From Peribacillus butanolivorans (GTDB taxonomy: Bacteria; Bacillota; Bacilli; Bacillales; DSM-1321): DNA of 64,000 bases. Positions within the stretch are counted from its first letter, which is position 1, and each line of letters starts with the position of its first letter. The translations under genes were made by a program, and so were the position numbers. Location: assembly GCF_001273755.1 (NCBI RefSeq), contig NZ_LGYA01000001.1:1260857-1324856 (forward strand), given 5' to 3'. The notes under the pieces were generated by a model. It ran no database searches. It was not told where the DNA came from and was given only the letters and a program-made list of their open reading frames with translations. Below, piece by piece: positions 54,593 to 63,789 of the stretch.

Positions 54593-57500
54593 ATGTTCCT
54601 CAAACGCTTGGACGTTGTAGGATTTAAATCTTTCGCAGATAAAATTTCGATTGATTTTGTACCTGGTGTCACGGCAGTGGTTGGACCAAACGGAAGCGGT
54701 AAAAGTAATGTGACCGACGCAGTCCGCTGGGTACTTGGAGAGCAGTCTGCAAAATCGCTGCGTGGTGCAAAAATGGAAGATATCATCTTTTCAGGAAGTG
54801 ACACGAGAAAAGCGTTAAATTTTGCAGAGGTTTCCCTGACCCTTGATAACGAGACCAATACCCTGCCGATTGACTTTCATGAAGTCAGTGTGACAAGACG
54901 GGTGTATCGATCGGGTGAAAGTGAATTTTTCATTAATAATCAAGGTTGCCGACTGAAAGATATCATTGAATTGTTTATGGATTCTGGTCTTGGTCGCGAA
55001 GCATTTTCTATCATTAGCCAAGGGAAAGTAGAAGAAATCCTAAGCAGTAAGGCAGAAGAAAGACGTGTTATCTTTGAAGAAGCAGCCGGCGTCTTAAAAT
55101 ATAAAACAAGAAAACGTAAAGCGGAATCGAAGCTAACGGAAACACAGGATAACTTAAACCGGGTCCATGATATTCTCCATGAATTAGAGGGCCAAGTGGA
55201 ACCGTTAAAAATTCAATCTTCCCTCGCCAAGGAATATTTGGAGAAGAAAGAGGAGCTTGAACAAATAGAAGTAGCTTTAACCGTTTTTGAAATAGAAGAA
55301 CTTTATGCAAAATGGGAAAGCTTGTCCCAAGAGCTTGAAAAACATAATGAGATGGAGCAACAAATGGGTGGCCAGCTTCATGAGCGGGAAGAGCATCTCA
55401 AAAATGTCCGGGGCAATCTAGCCACACTTGAGACATCAATTAATGGACTTCAGGAAATACTGTTGAATGCAAGTGAAGAGCTTGAAAAGCTTGAAGGCCG
55501 TAAAGAAGTATTGAAAGAACGAAAAAAAAATGCTGCCCAAAATAAGTCACAGCTTCAAAAAGCGATCGTAGAAGGTGAAGCAGCGGTTGAGCGTTTGTCT
55601 TTACAAAAGGAAAGAGAAACGGAAATTCTAAATGTACTCAACTCCGAAGTAAAGGGCATACAAGAAATTTTACATGAAAAGCAAAAAAGCCTAGGCCTAT
55701 TCAATAGCGATATCGAAGCCATGATCGAAGTGAAAAAGAGTGACTACATCGAGTGGTTGAACAAGCAGGCATCGGCAAAAAATGAAAAGCAATACCTGCT
55801 TCAGCAGCTTACACAGCAGGAACATAAAAATGCCAAGCTTGATCAGGAAAACGAAAAGTTTTTAAAGGAAAGAACAGATATCACCGCAAAAAAAAAGGAA
55901 TATACACAGCTGATGGAAAAGGTGACCAAGCAGCTTGAAGACCATGTTTCTTTTTTCCGAAATCAGCAGAATAAACTAAATGCAGCAAAAGATACGTATC
56001 AAAAACAAGAAACGACACTATATAAGGCCTATCAATTCCTTCAACAAGCAAAATCACGCAAAGAGCTGCTTGAAGAAATGGAAGATGATTATGCAGGCTT
56101 TTTTCAAGGTGTTAAAGAAGTTTTAAAAGCGAAAGAAACCCTTCGAGGCATTGAAGGGGCAGTTGCAGAATTAATTAAGGTTCCAAAGGAATATGAAACG
56201 GCCATTGAAACGGCACTGGGTGGAGCGATGCAGCATGTGGTTGTAGAGCGCGAAGAGCATGCACGTGAAGCCATCACCTTCCTGAAGAAAAATCGGTACG
56301 GCAGAGCGACTTTCTTGCCTTTATCAGTCATAAAAGGAAGAGAGATTTCACCGAACCAATTATCGATGCTGAAAAACCATGCTGCTTTTGTCGGGACTGG
56401 TTCATCATTAATCCAATATGATGAAAGACATGCAGCAATCGCGGCAAACCTACTTGGCACCGTCATTATCACGACAGATTTAAAGGGTGCTAATGACCTG
56501 GCAAAAATGGTGCAGCACCGTTTCCGCTTTGTAACGCTTGAAGGGGATGTCGTCAATCCAGGTGGTTCAATGACAGGTGGAGCGCTTAAGCAAAAAACAA
56601 CCTCTCTGCTTTCAAGGAAAACTGAATTGGAAGAACTGCACCAAAAACTTGCCGCCATGGAATCGAAAACGAATCAGCTTGAAAAGCAGGTCAAACAGTT
56701 TAAAGTGGATGTTGGTGTTCAAGAGCAAACGCTTGAACAAACCAGAAAAGCAGGTGAAACCCTTCGTTTACAGGAACAATCCCTAAAGGGTGAACTTCGT
56801 GAAGTGGAGCTGCAGGAAAGAAATGTGAATGATCGTCTGCATCTTTATGATTTGGATAAAAATTCATATTTAGAAGAGCAACAGCAAAAAACAGCTAGAC
56901 TGGAAGAATTGGAAGAGCTCTTGGATTCATGTAAAACTGAAATTGAAGAGCTTGACCGATTGATTGCTGATATGACGAAACAAAAACAATCTCAACAAAC
57001 CTCTAAAGAGAGCCTTTCTGAAGAAACAAATGAGTTAAGAGTTACATTGGCCTCTAAACGTGGACAGCTACAAAACCATAAAGAAAAGATGGAGCGCCTT
57101 GAATCGGATCTTGCAAAAGAAACAAGCAGACTTGCTGAAAATAAGGATGATTTGGGACTCTTGACTAATGAAATGACTGACAGTTCGAGTGGAGAAGAGA
57201 CACTTGAGGATATGGCACAGCAGAAATTGCTTGATAAAAATAGAGCAATTGAAGAAATTTCCCTGAAAAAACAAGAAAAAGCCGAAATGCAATCGCAGGT
57301 TGAAGCGTTTGAAATATCCTTAAAAGAGGAAAGCCGCCTTTATAAGGGTATCGTAGAAGTGATTAAGGATGAAGAGGTTAAACTAACCCGACTTGATGTG
57401 GAATTAGAAAATCGACTAGACCATTTACGCGAAGAATATACGCTATCCTTTGAAGGGGCTAAAGAACAGTATCCATTGGTGATGCCTGTAGAAGAAGCTC

Positions 57501-58156
57501 AAAAGAAGGTGAAGCTCATCAAACTTGCCATCGAGGAATTAGGGACGGTTAATTTAGGGGCGATTGAGGAATACGCGCGCGTGGCCGAACGCTATGAGTT
57601 CCTTCTTAGCCAAAAGGAAGATCTTCAGCAGGCGAAAGATACATTATTCCAAGTTATCGATGAGATGGATGATGAAATGAAACGCCGCTTTGCGGATACC
57701 TTCTATGCGATTCGTGAAGAGTTTGAGCAAGTCTTTAAAGCGTTGTTTGGCGGGGGTAGGGCTGAGTTGAAACTGACAAATCAAGATGATTTACTTAATA
57801 CGGGAGTAGATATCATTGCTCAGCCGCCGGGGAAAAAATTGCAGAATTTAAGTCTCTTATCCGGTGGAGAACGAGCGTTGACCGCGATTGCACTTTTATT
57901 CTCCATTTTAAAAGTTCGACCAGTGCCTTTCTGTATCCTTGATGAAGTCGAGGCAGCTCTTGATGAGGCGAACGTAGTACGTTTCAGCCAATTTTTAAAG
58001 AAATTCAGTAGGGAAACACAGTTTATCGTGATTACTCATCGTAAAGGTACGATGGAGGAGGCAGATGTCCTCTATGGCATTACGATGCAGGAGTCAGGTG
58101 TCTCCAAACTCGTTTCCGTCCGCATGGAAGAATCAGAGAACTTTGTAGAAGTATAA
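54593..58156 (+). CDS. smc: Chromosome segregation ATPase Smc
   Basis: An 1187-residue condensin subunit. The head has Walker A GPNGSGKSNVTDAVRWVLGE (about residue 32) and the C-terminal signature LSGGERALTAIALLFS with Walker B FCILDEVEAALDEANV. Two long antiparallel coiled coils (about 170-500 and 670-1010) flank the hinge (about 515-650, containing YGRATFLPL and NPGGSMTGG). With ScpA/ScpB it compacts and aligns origin regions. ATG 54593 follows AGGAGGAAAG; the in-frame TTG at 54569 is upstream of that site. Confidence 0.97.
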   Translation: MFLKRLDVVGFKSFADKISIDFVPGVTAVVGPNGSGKSNVTDAVRWVLGEQSAKSLRGAKMEDIIFSGSDTRKALNFAEVSLTLDNETNTLPIDFHEVSVTRRVYRSGESEFFINNQGCRLKDIIELFMDSGLGREAFSIISQGKVEEILSSKAEERRVIFEEAAGVLKYKTRKRKAESKLTETQDNLNRVHDILHELEGQVEPLKIQSSLAKEYLEKKEELEQIEVALTVFEIEELYAKWESLSQELEKHNEMEQQMGGQLHEREEHLKNVRGNLATLETSINGLQEILLNASEELEKLEGRKEVLKERKKNAAQNKSQLQKAIVEGEAAVERLSLQKERETEILNVLNSEVKGIQEILHEKQKSLGLFNSDIEAMIEVKKSDYIEWLNKQASAKNEKQYLLQQLTQQEHKNAKLDQENEKFLKERTDITAKKKEYTQLMEKVTKQLEDHVSFFRNQQNKLNAAKDTYQKQETTLYKAYQFLQQAKSRKELLEEMEDDYAGFFQGVKEVLKAKETLRGIEGAVAELIKVPKEYETAIETALGGAMQHVVVEREEHAREAITFLKKNRYGRATFLPLSVIKGREISPNQLSMLKNHAAFVGTGSSLIQYDERHAAIAANLLGTVIITTDLKGANDLAKMVQHRFRFVTLEGDVVNPGGSMTGGALKQKTTSLLSRKTELEELHQKLAAMESKTNQLEKQVKQFKVDVGVQEQTLEQTRKAGETLRLQEQSLKGELREVELQERNVNDRLHLYDLDKNSYLEEQQQKTARLEELEELLDSCKTEIEELDRLIADMTKQKQSQQTSKESLSEETNELRVTLASKRGQLQNHKEKMERLESDLAKETSRLAENKDDLGLLTNEMTDSSSGEETLEDMAQQKLLDKNRAIEEISLKKQEKAEMQSQVEAFEISLKEESRLYKGIVEVIKDEEVKLTRLDVELENRLDHLREEYTLSFEGAKEQYPLVMPVEEAQKKVKLIKLAIEELGTVNLGAIEEYARVAERYEFLLSQKEDLQQAKDTLFQVIDEMDDEMKRRFADTFYAIREEFEQVFKALFGGGRAELKLTNQDDLLNTGVDIIAQPPGKKLQNLSLLSGGERALTAIALLFSILKVRPVPFCILDEVEAALDEANVVRFSQFLKKFSRETQFIVITHRKGTMEEADVLYGITMQESGVSKLVSVRMEESENFVEV

Positions 58157-58182
58157 ATTCATGAATTAGAGGAAGTGGGACA

Positions 58183-59187
58183 ATGAGTTTTTTCAAGAAG
58201 CTAAAAGAAAAATTTACGACCCAGGAAGAAAAAGAAGTAGAAGTATCCATTGGCGAAAAATTTAAGCAAGGTTTAACTAAGACGAGGAATTCCTTTACTG
58301 GACGGGTTAATGAACTCGTTGCCCGTTACCGGAAAGTGGATGAAGACTTTTTTGAAGAACTTGAGGAAATCCTCATCCAGGCTGACGTAGGCTTCGATAC
58401 AGTAATGGAATTAATCGATCAATTAAAAATGGAAGTGAAACTCCGCAATATCTCTGATACGAGAGAAGTGCAATCTGTTATTTCCGAAAAACTTGTCGAA
58501 ATCTATCAAGGTGATGAGGAAAAGACATCAAGCCTGAACATACAAGAAGATGGTTTAACTGTCATACTGTTTGTCGGAGTGAATGGGGTAGGTAAAACAA
58601 CGACAATTGGTAAACTTGCTCATAAGTTTAAGGCAGAAGGGAAATCGGTTGTATTAGCAGCTGGTGATACATTCCGTGCCGGAGCAATTGAACAGCTCGA
58701 GGTATGGGGAGAACGTGTTGGTGTCAGTGTAATCAAGCAAGGAGAAGGTTCTGATCCTGCCGCGGTTATGTTCGATGCCATTCAGGCTGCTAAGGCACGT
58801 AAGGCGGATATCCTGATTTGTGATACAGCTGGACGTTTGCAAAATAAAGTGAATTTAATGAAGGAATTGGAAAAGGTGAAACGTGTAATTGAACGTGAAA
58901 TACCTGGTGCACCACATGAAGTGTTACTTGCTCTTGATGCAACAACAGGACAAAATGCACTTATTCAAGCCAAGACGTTCAAGGAAGCGACCAATGTTTC
59001 TGGAATAGTCTTAACGAAGCTTGATGGCACAGCGAAAGGTGGAATTGTCTTGGCAATCCGCAATGAGCTATCTATTCCCGTTAAATTTGTCGGGCTTGGT
59101 GAAAAAATGGACGATCTTCAGGAATTCGATGCTGAGAAATATGTATACGGCCTCTTTGCTGATATCATTGATAAAGAAGAAACCTAA
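58183..59187 (+). CDS. ftsY: Signal recognition particle receptor FtsY
   Basis: A 334-residue SRP GTPase. A short charged N-terminal region precedes the NG domain: GVNGVGKTTTIGKLAHKF (G1), DTFRAGAIEQL, ICDTAGRLQNK (G3), TKLDGTAKGG (G4) and KFVGLGEKMDDL. It docks Ffh-ribosome complexes at the membrane. It is followed by a hairpin terminator. In B. subtilis ylxM comes next; here a decayed gene lies between. Confidence 0.97.
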   Translation: MSFFKKLKEKFTTQEEKEVEVSIGEKFKQGLTKTRNSFTGRVNELVARYRKVDEDFFEELEEILIQADVGFDTVMELIDQLKMEVKLRNISDTREVQSVISEKLVEIYQGDEEKTSSLNIQEDGLTVILFVGVNGVGKTTTIGKLAHKFKAEGKSVVLAAGDTFRAGAIEQLEVWGERVGVSVIKQGEGSDPAAVMFDAIQAAKARKADILICDTAGRLQNKVNLMKELEKVKRVIEREIPGAPHEVLLALDATTGQNALIQAKTFKEATNVSGIVLTKLDGTAKGGIVLAIRNELSIPVKFVGLGEKMDDLQEFDAEKYVYGLFADIIDKEET

Positions 59188-59193
59188 TATTTT

Positions 59194-60706
59194 ATGGTAG
59201 TCCGGAAGGGATTTTCTCTTCCGGATTTTTTTGTCATTTTTTTTTGCACATCTCCATTACATTTCAGCATATTTATACATATGTTGACGCCACAGGCAGA
59301 AGCATCTGACCCGAAGGTTAAAATATCGATTGAACCAGGTTTTGATAGATACATAAAGCGTTCAATGGCAATGCCAATGAAAGTGCAAATTGAAAATAAG
59401 GGAGAGGCCGGACAAGGCCAACAAGGGGGTCAAGAGGACAACAAGGCGTCGGACAGGGCCAACAATCAGGACGAGGCGGTAATGGCGGTGGAGGGAAAGG
59501 AGGAAGACGGGAAGGAAAAGAACATAACACTCTCAAAGGTGTCCATTGGCAGCGGCGAGGACTTGGCCGAATTCGGAACAGGGCGTTTTTACGATGTCAC
59601 GGATGCCTCCTTAATTCCAAGCATTTTATCACGTGAAACGGTGATGGCAAGCCGTCCATATATCGAGGACAATCCGTTTTATCCATCCATACAGAATACT
59701 CCTGAATGGAATGGCTTGTTTAATGATGGAGTACCTAAGATAAATGCAAACATCGCTACAACGACGAAACAGTGTGCTTTCCTGCCGTTGGTCAGTGAAA
59801 AAGATGATCCAGTCCTCGTTCTATGGCAATATGGAATGGGGACGACGGTGGCCTTCACTTCGGATCTAAGTGGCAAATGGTCTGGGGATTGGCCTGCTTG
59901 GGGTAAGTGGGGCTCTTTCCTCAATCAAATTGGTCACAATCACGCTACCTAAATTCGAAAGTGAGCCATATACTCTTACACAGGAAAATAGTGGTGAAGA
60001 AACCGTGATTATACTAGAATCAGCCTCACAAAACAACCTGCCTTTATCTGCAAATGTGGTTTCGGAAAATGGACAAATAGTTGATGCGAATACAAAACTC
60101 GTAGCTCCCGGGCAATATGAAATTATTATTCCGAAGCAGTCTGGTATGTATTATATCAGTGTAAAACAGGAAAACAATGAGGGTGGTACGAACCTGTATC
60201 AAACAGGTTTCACTGTGCCCTATTCAGAAGAGTACCTGCAGCAAGGTCTAAATAAGTCGCTTATCAAGGAATTGTTGGCTGTTTCGGGTGGCCAGGAGTT
60301 GAAAACGGAGGCTCAGGCATTCCGTGATTTACAGACCACATCCAGACAAAAGTAAAGCATTAGCCATTGGCTTCTCTTAACGGCGTTCCTACTTTTATTT
60401 GTAGAAATTACAATACGGCGTTTTGGCTTGCATAGAGTTTTACACCTATTTTCAGGAATTCCTAAAAAGACAGGAAGTAAATCATTAAAATCGGCTGAAA
60501 CAGTCAAGAAACTGAAAACTGTGCAAGATGCGACACATAAAACACATATAACTGGGAAGGCAAATCTGAAATCAGAGTCTAATAATCAATCTGTAAGACC
60601 AGTGACAGAACGCAGGAAACAGAACCAATCTGAAAAGAAATTATCCGAATCAGAACGAGAGAGCCAGATGAAACGCCTTCTGGAAGCGAGAAAACGAAAA
60701 AAATAA
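59194..60706 (+). pseudogene. Decayed gene for a large VWA-type membrane protein
   Basis: Several reading frames here read as one protein. Segment 1 (from about 59236) looks like a signal peptide ending PQAEA, then VKISIEPGFDRYIKRS. At 59436-59518 a Gly/Gln-rich linker (GQQGVGQGQQSGRGGNGGGG) is readable only in another frame. The first frame then resumes with FGTGRFYDVTDASLIPSIL to FLNQI. Near 59930 one extra base shifts the frame to VTITLPKFESEPYTL. A stop at 60353-60355 interrupts that frame just before a membrane helix (HWLLLTAFLLLFVEI) and a basic tail. The pieces resemble the two ends of large Firmicute von Willebrand A membrane proteins, from memory only, with most of the middle deleted. 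The start overlaps the ftsY terminator. Confidence 0.85.
59201..59232 (+). terminator. Terminator after ftsY
   Basis: TCCGGAAG (59201-59208) pairs with CTTCCGGA (59218-59225), followed by seven T residues. Confidence 0.93.
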
Positions 60707-60737
60707 CGCTTTCCAAACAAGTGGTAAGGAGTTTAGC

Positions 60738-60766
60738 TTGACATCAAATACGCAACGCTATACAAT
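60738..60766 (+). promoter_or_regulatory. Sigma-A promoter of ylxM-ffh
   Basis: A perfect TTGACA (60738-60743), 17-base spacer and TACAAT (60761-60766). Confidence 0.9.
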
Positions 60767-60813
60767 ATAAACTTGTAAAGGGTTTTCACTTAACAGCAGG
60801 GAGGCTTGCTAAG

Positions 60814-61146
60814 ATGCTTGAAAAGACAACGCGGATTAACTATTTGTATGACTTTTACCAATCGTTGTTAACAGAGAAGCAGCAGAGCTATATGTCCCTC
60901 TACTATCTGGATGATTACTCTCTTGGGGAGATTGCCGATGAATACGAAGTGAGTAGACAGGCAGTCTATGATAATATAAAAAGAACAGAAGCGATGCTTG
61001 AGGAATACGAAGCAAAGCTATTGTTATTTCAAAAATTTCAAGAGCGTAACCAGTGGATTGCGAATATGAAGGAACTCATAGAAAAGGAAACCTTTTCAAA
61101 AGAGAATCTGCTTGACGCAATCACAACGCTTGAGAAGTTGGATTAG
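60814..61146 (+). CDS. ylxM: YlxM, helix-turn-helix SRP-associated protein
   Basis: A 110-residue UPF0122 protein with a sigma-70 region-4-like helix-turn-helix ([20 protein letters not shown], then [12 protein letters not shown]). It always neighbours ffh and in streptococci affects SRP GTPase activity; its exact role here is unknown. ATG 60814 follows GGGAGG. The ffh start is 12 bases beyond its stop. Confidence 0.94.
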   Translation: MLEKTTRINYLYDFYQSLLTEKQQSYMSLYYLDDYSLGEIADEYEVSRQAVYDNIKRTEAMLEEYEAKLLLFQKFQERNQWIANMKELIEKETFSKENLLDAITTLEKLD

Positions 61147-61157
61147 GAGGCGGCAAT

Positions 61158-62498
61158 ATGGCATTTGAAGGATTGGCCGACCGACTGCAGAGCACGATGC
61201 AAAAGATCCGCGGAAAAGGGAAGGTCAACGAAGCAGACGTTAAAGAAATGATGCGTGAAGTTCGATTGGCCCTACTTGAAGCGGACGTTAACTTTAAAGT
61301 CGTGAAGGAATTTGTAAAGCGTGTAAGTGAACGTTCGGTAGGCCAGGAAGTGCTAAAAAGCTTAACCCCCGGTCAACAGGTAATTAAAGTAGTTAAGGAA
61401 GAATTGACGGAGCTGATGGGCGGCGAACAGAGCAAGATAGCCGTTGCCTCGAAACCACCGACTGTCATTATGATGGTAGGGCTTCAAGGGGCAGGTAAAA
61501 CGACAACCACCGGAAAGCTTGCCAATCTTCTTAGAAAAAAATACAACCGCACGCCATTGCTCGTTGCGGCTGATATTTACCGTCCGGCGGCGATTAAGCA
61601 GCTTGAAACACTTGGCAAACAATTAAGCATGCCTGTTTTTTCCCTTGGGGATCAGGTCAGTCCTGTTGAAATTGCCAAACAGGCGATCGAAAAAGCGAAG
61701 GAAGAACATCATGATTATGTGTTGATTGATACCGCAGGTCGTCTTCATGTTGATGAAAACCTGATGGGCGAACTGAAAGATATCAAAGAATTGACCAAAC
61801 CGGATGAAATCTTCCTCGTTGTTGATGCGATGACCGGGCAGGATGCTGTCAATGTGGCCCAAAGCTTTAATGAGCAGCTTGGCCTGACTGGGGTCGTATT
61901 AACGAAACTTGATGGGGATACACGTGGTGGTGCGGCACTTTCGATTCGTTCAGTTACCAACACGCCGATTAAATTCGTCGGTATGGGTGAAAAATTGGAT
62001 GCACTTGAAGCATTCCATCCAGAACGGATGGCTTCAAGAATCCTTGGTATGGGTGATGTATTAACCCTTATCGAAAAAGCACAGGCCAATGTAGATGAAG
62101 AAAAAGCGAAAGAATTAGAGAAAAAGATGCGTACCGCTACTTTTACCTTTGATGATTTCCTTGAGCAGCTTGGTCAGGTGCGTAATATGGGACCGCTTGA
62201 TGACATTTTGAAAATGATTCCTGGTGCGAACAAGATGAAAGGGATGGATAACCTTCAAATCGATGAGAAACAGATCGGTCATGTTGAAGCTATCATCCGT
62301 TCAATGACAACACAGGAAAAGGAACATCCAGAAACCATGAATGCATCCCGCAAAAAACGGATTGCCAAAGGAAGCGGCAGATCTATTCAAGAAGTGAACC
62401 GTTTACTAAAGCAATTTGAAGAAATGAAAAAGATGATGAAACAGGTTACAAACATGCAAAAAGGGAAGAAAAAGGGATTCAAATTCCCGTTCATGTAA
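61158..62498 (+). CDS. ffh: Signal recognition particle protein Ffh
   Basis: A 446-residue SRP54 protein. An N domain precedes the G domain (GLQGAGKTTTTGKLANLLRK, DIYRPAAIKQLE, IDTAGRLHVDE, TKLDGDTRGGAAL). A Met-rich M domain (about 300-446: MIPGANKMKGMDN, EEMKKMMKQVTNMQKG) binds SRP RNA and signal sequences. It partners with FtsY (58183). ATG 61158 follows TAGGAGG. Confidence 0.97.
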   Translation: MAFEGLADRLQSTMQKIRGKGKVNEADVKEMMREVRLALLEADVNFKVVKEFVKRVSERSVGQEVLKSLTPGQQVIKVVKEELTELMGGEQSKIAVASKPPTVIMMVGLQGAGKTTTTGKLANLLRKKYNRTPLLVAADIYRPAAIKQLETLGKQLSMPVFSLGDQVSPVEIAKQAIEKAKEEHHDYVLIDTAGRLHVDENLMGELKDIKELTKPDEIFLVVDAMTGQDAVNVAQSFNEQLGLTGVVLTKLDGDTRGGAALSIRSVTNTPIKFVGMGEKLDALEAFHPERMASRILGMGDVLTLIEKAQANVDEEKAKELEKKMRTATFTFDDFLEQLGQVRNMGPLDDILKMIPGANKMKGMDNLQIDEKQIGHVEAIIRSMTTQEKEHPETMNASRKKRIAKGSGRSIQEVNRLLKQFEEMKKMMKQVTNMQKGKKKGFKFPFM

Positions 62499-62525
62499 GG
62501 TTTATTTTAGGTCGAAACGAGGCGT

Positions 62526-62563
62526 AAATACAGGCTGAAGCCATGTATTTCAACACTTTTTTT
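62526..62563 (+). terminator. Probable terminator after ffh
   Basis: AAATACA-GGC (62526-62535) pairs with GCC-TGTATTT (62540-62550; one bulged A), with a TGAA loop. Seven T residues begin six bases later, so it is slightly atypical. Confidence 0.55.
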
Positions 62564-62582
62564 ACCTGTTAAGAAAAAAACC

Positions 62583-62612
62583 TTTACAAACATACAAGAC
62601 ATTTGATATTAT
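62583..62612 (+). promoter_or_regulatory. Sigma-A promoter of rpsP
   Basis: TTTACA (62583-62588), 18-base spacer, TATTAT (62607-62612), upstream of the AGGTG ribosome site of rpsP. Confidence 0.75.
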
Positions 62613-62651
62613 ACTATCTTGTGTGAAACTATTCGGAGGTGCTTATTTAAA

Positions 62652-62924
62652 ATGGCAGTAAAAATTCGCTTAAAACGTATGGGAGCTAAAAAATCTCCTT
62701 TCTATCGTATTGTAGTTGCAGATTCTCGTTCACCACGTGACGGACGTTACATTGAAGTTGTAGGAACTTATAACCCGGTGACTCAACCAGCTAAAGTTGA
62801 CATCAACGAAGAGCTTGCTCTTAAATGGTTACAAGATGGAGCTAAACCATCTGATACAGTTCGTAACTTATTCTCAACACAAGGCATCATGGAAAAATTC
62901 CATGTTGCAAAAAACAGCAAGTAA
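62652..62924 (+). CDS. rpsP: 30S ribosomal protein S16
   Basis: A 90-residue protein: [40 protein letters not shown], and a basic tail. S16 is an early assembly protein of the small subunit. ATG 62652 follows CGGAGGTG; an in-frame GTG at 62619 overlaps the promoter region and is rejected. It heads rpsP-khpA and is close to rimM, a 16S maturation gene, as usual. Confidence 0.98.
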   Translation: MAVKIRLKRMGAKKSPFYRIVVADSRSPRDGRYIEVVGTYNPVTQPAKVDINEELALKWLQDGAKPSDTVRNLFSTQGIMEKFHVAKNSK

Positions 62925-62937
62925 TCGACGGTAGTTG

Positions 62938-63168
62938 ATGAAAGCTTTAATTGAAACAATTGTTTCAGCACTTGTGGATTATCCGGAAGAAGTCATAGTG
63001 ACTTCGAAGGAAGAGTCCGACCGAATTGTTTATGTCCTCTCCGTTCATAAAGAAGACATGGGCAAGGTCATCGGTAAACAAGGGCGTGTTGCTAAGGCGG
63101 TTCGGACTGTGGTATATGCAGCAGGATCCTCACAGCAGAAGAAAATCTATTTGGAGATTTCCGAATAA
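62938..63168 (+). CDS. khpA: KhpA (YlqC), small KH-domain RNA-binding protein
   Basis: A 76-residue KH protein with the GxxG loop in DMGKVIGKQGRVAKAVRTVV. KhpA pairs with KhpB/Jag and binds many RNAs, with effects on cell elongation. Start ATG 62938 is chosen; TTG 62935 immediately before it is in frame. The ribosome site (GACGGTAG) is weak, so translation may be coupled to rpsP, 13 bases upstream. Confidence 0.93.
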   Translation: MKALIETIVSALVDYPEEVIVTSKEESDRIVYVLSVHKEDMGKVIGKQGRVAKAVRTVVYAAGSSQQKKIYLEISE

Positions 63169-63194
63169 GGAGGGCTAATACCCCTCCTTTTTTT
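63167..63194 (+). terminator. Terminator after khpA
   Basis: AAGGAGGG (63167-63174) pairs with CCCTCCTT (63182-63189), then T residues to 63194. The left arm overlaps the khpA stop codon. Confidence 0.9.
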
Positions 63195-63392
63195 GTACTT
63201 CAAGAAAGTTGAATTCCGACTTTAATCATATTCAAATATTACTCAGAGTTTAAACTTTACGCCTTTTTAAGACGCATCTTTTACCGATTTACGTTATACT
63301 TAAGAGAATGACCCCCATTTTTCAAAAAGATTACCCTATCATACATATTTTTTGAATGAAATAAGAAATCATAGATAATAGGAGGTGCTGGA

Positions 63393-63779
63393 ATGAAAAT
63401 TCTCCAAAATGTAATCGTTAACCAAGTATTAACGGAATCCAGCAAGAATCAGCTCCTCGAGAAGTACAAATCAAAACGTCTACAGCTTCAAAAAGAGAGT
63501 GAACAGCTTCGTTTTGAACTGAAAAAACTTGAAAAAACTAGGAACCTTCAGCCCGCTAGTCTCCGTGCTCATTTTGAAAAAGAAATAAACCAAAGGCAAG
63601 AAAAAATCAAACTGCTTGAATTTCAAATGGAACAGTTGGAAATCCTTCCTACTGGAAGCGAACTGAAGGAACGGGAAGTTCAAAGTATCATTGAGGTAGA
63701 AATTGGGGCAGATTGGGACGAACTTATGACAACGAAGACTATTGTCATTAAAGATGGAATCGTCTCGGAAATTCGTTAG
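63393..63779 (+). CDS. ylqD: YlqD family coiled-coil protein
   Basis: A 128-residue protein, same length as B. subtilis YlqD. A long charged coiled coil (about residues 20-85, rich in Lys/Glu/Gln) is followed by a small beta-rich end ([20 protein letters not shown]). No function is known. The ATG follows TAGGAGGTGCTGGA. A possible -10 (TATACT, 63295-63300) lies upstream without a clear -35. It is 10 bases before rimM. Confidence 0.88.
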   Translation: MKILQNVIVNQVLTESSKNQLLEKYKSKRLQLQKESEQLRFELKKLEKTRNLQPASLRAHFEKEINQRQEKIKLLEFQMEQLEILPTGSELKEREVQSIIEVEIGADWDELMTTKTIVIKDGIVSEIR

Positions 63780-63789
63780 AGGTGAAAGA

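Noticed and set aside
56104-56658. 184-codon open frame on the - strand opposite smc
   Set aside because: It lies opposite the conserved Smc hinge; no ribosome site or family motif.
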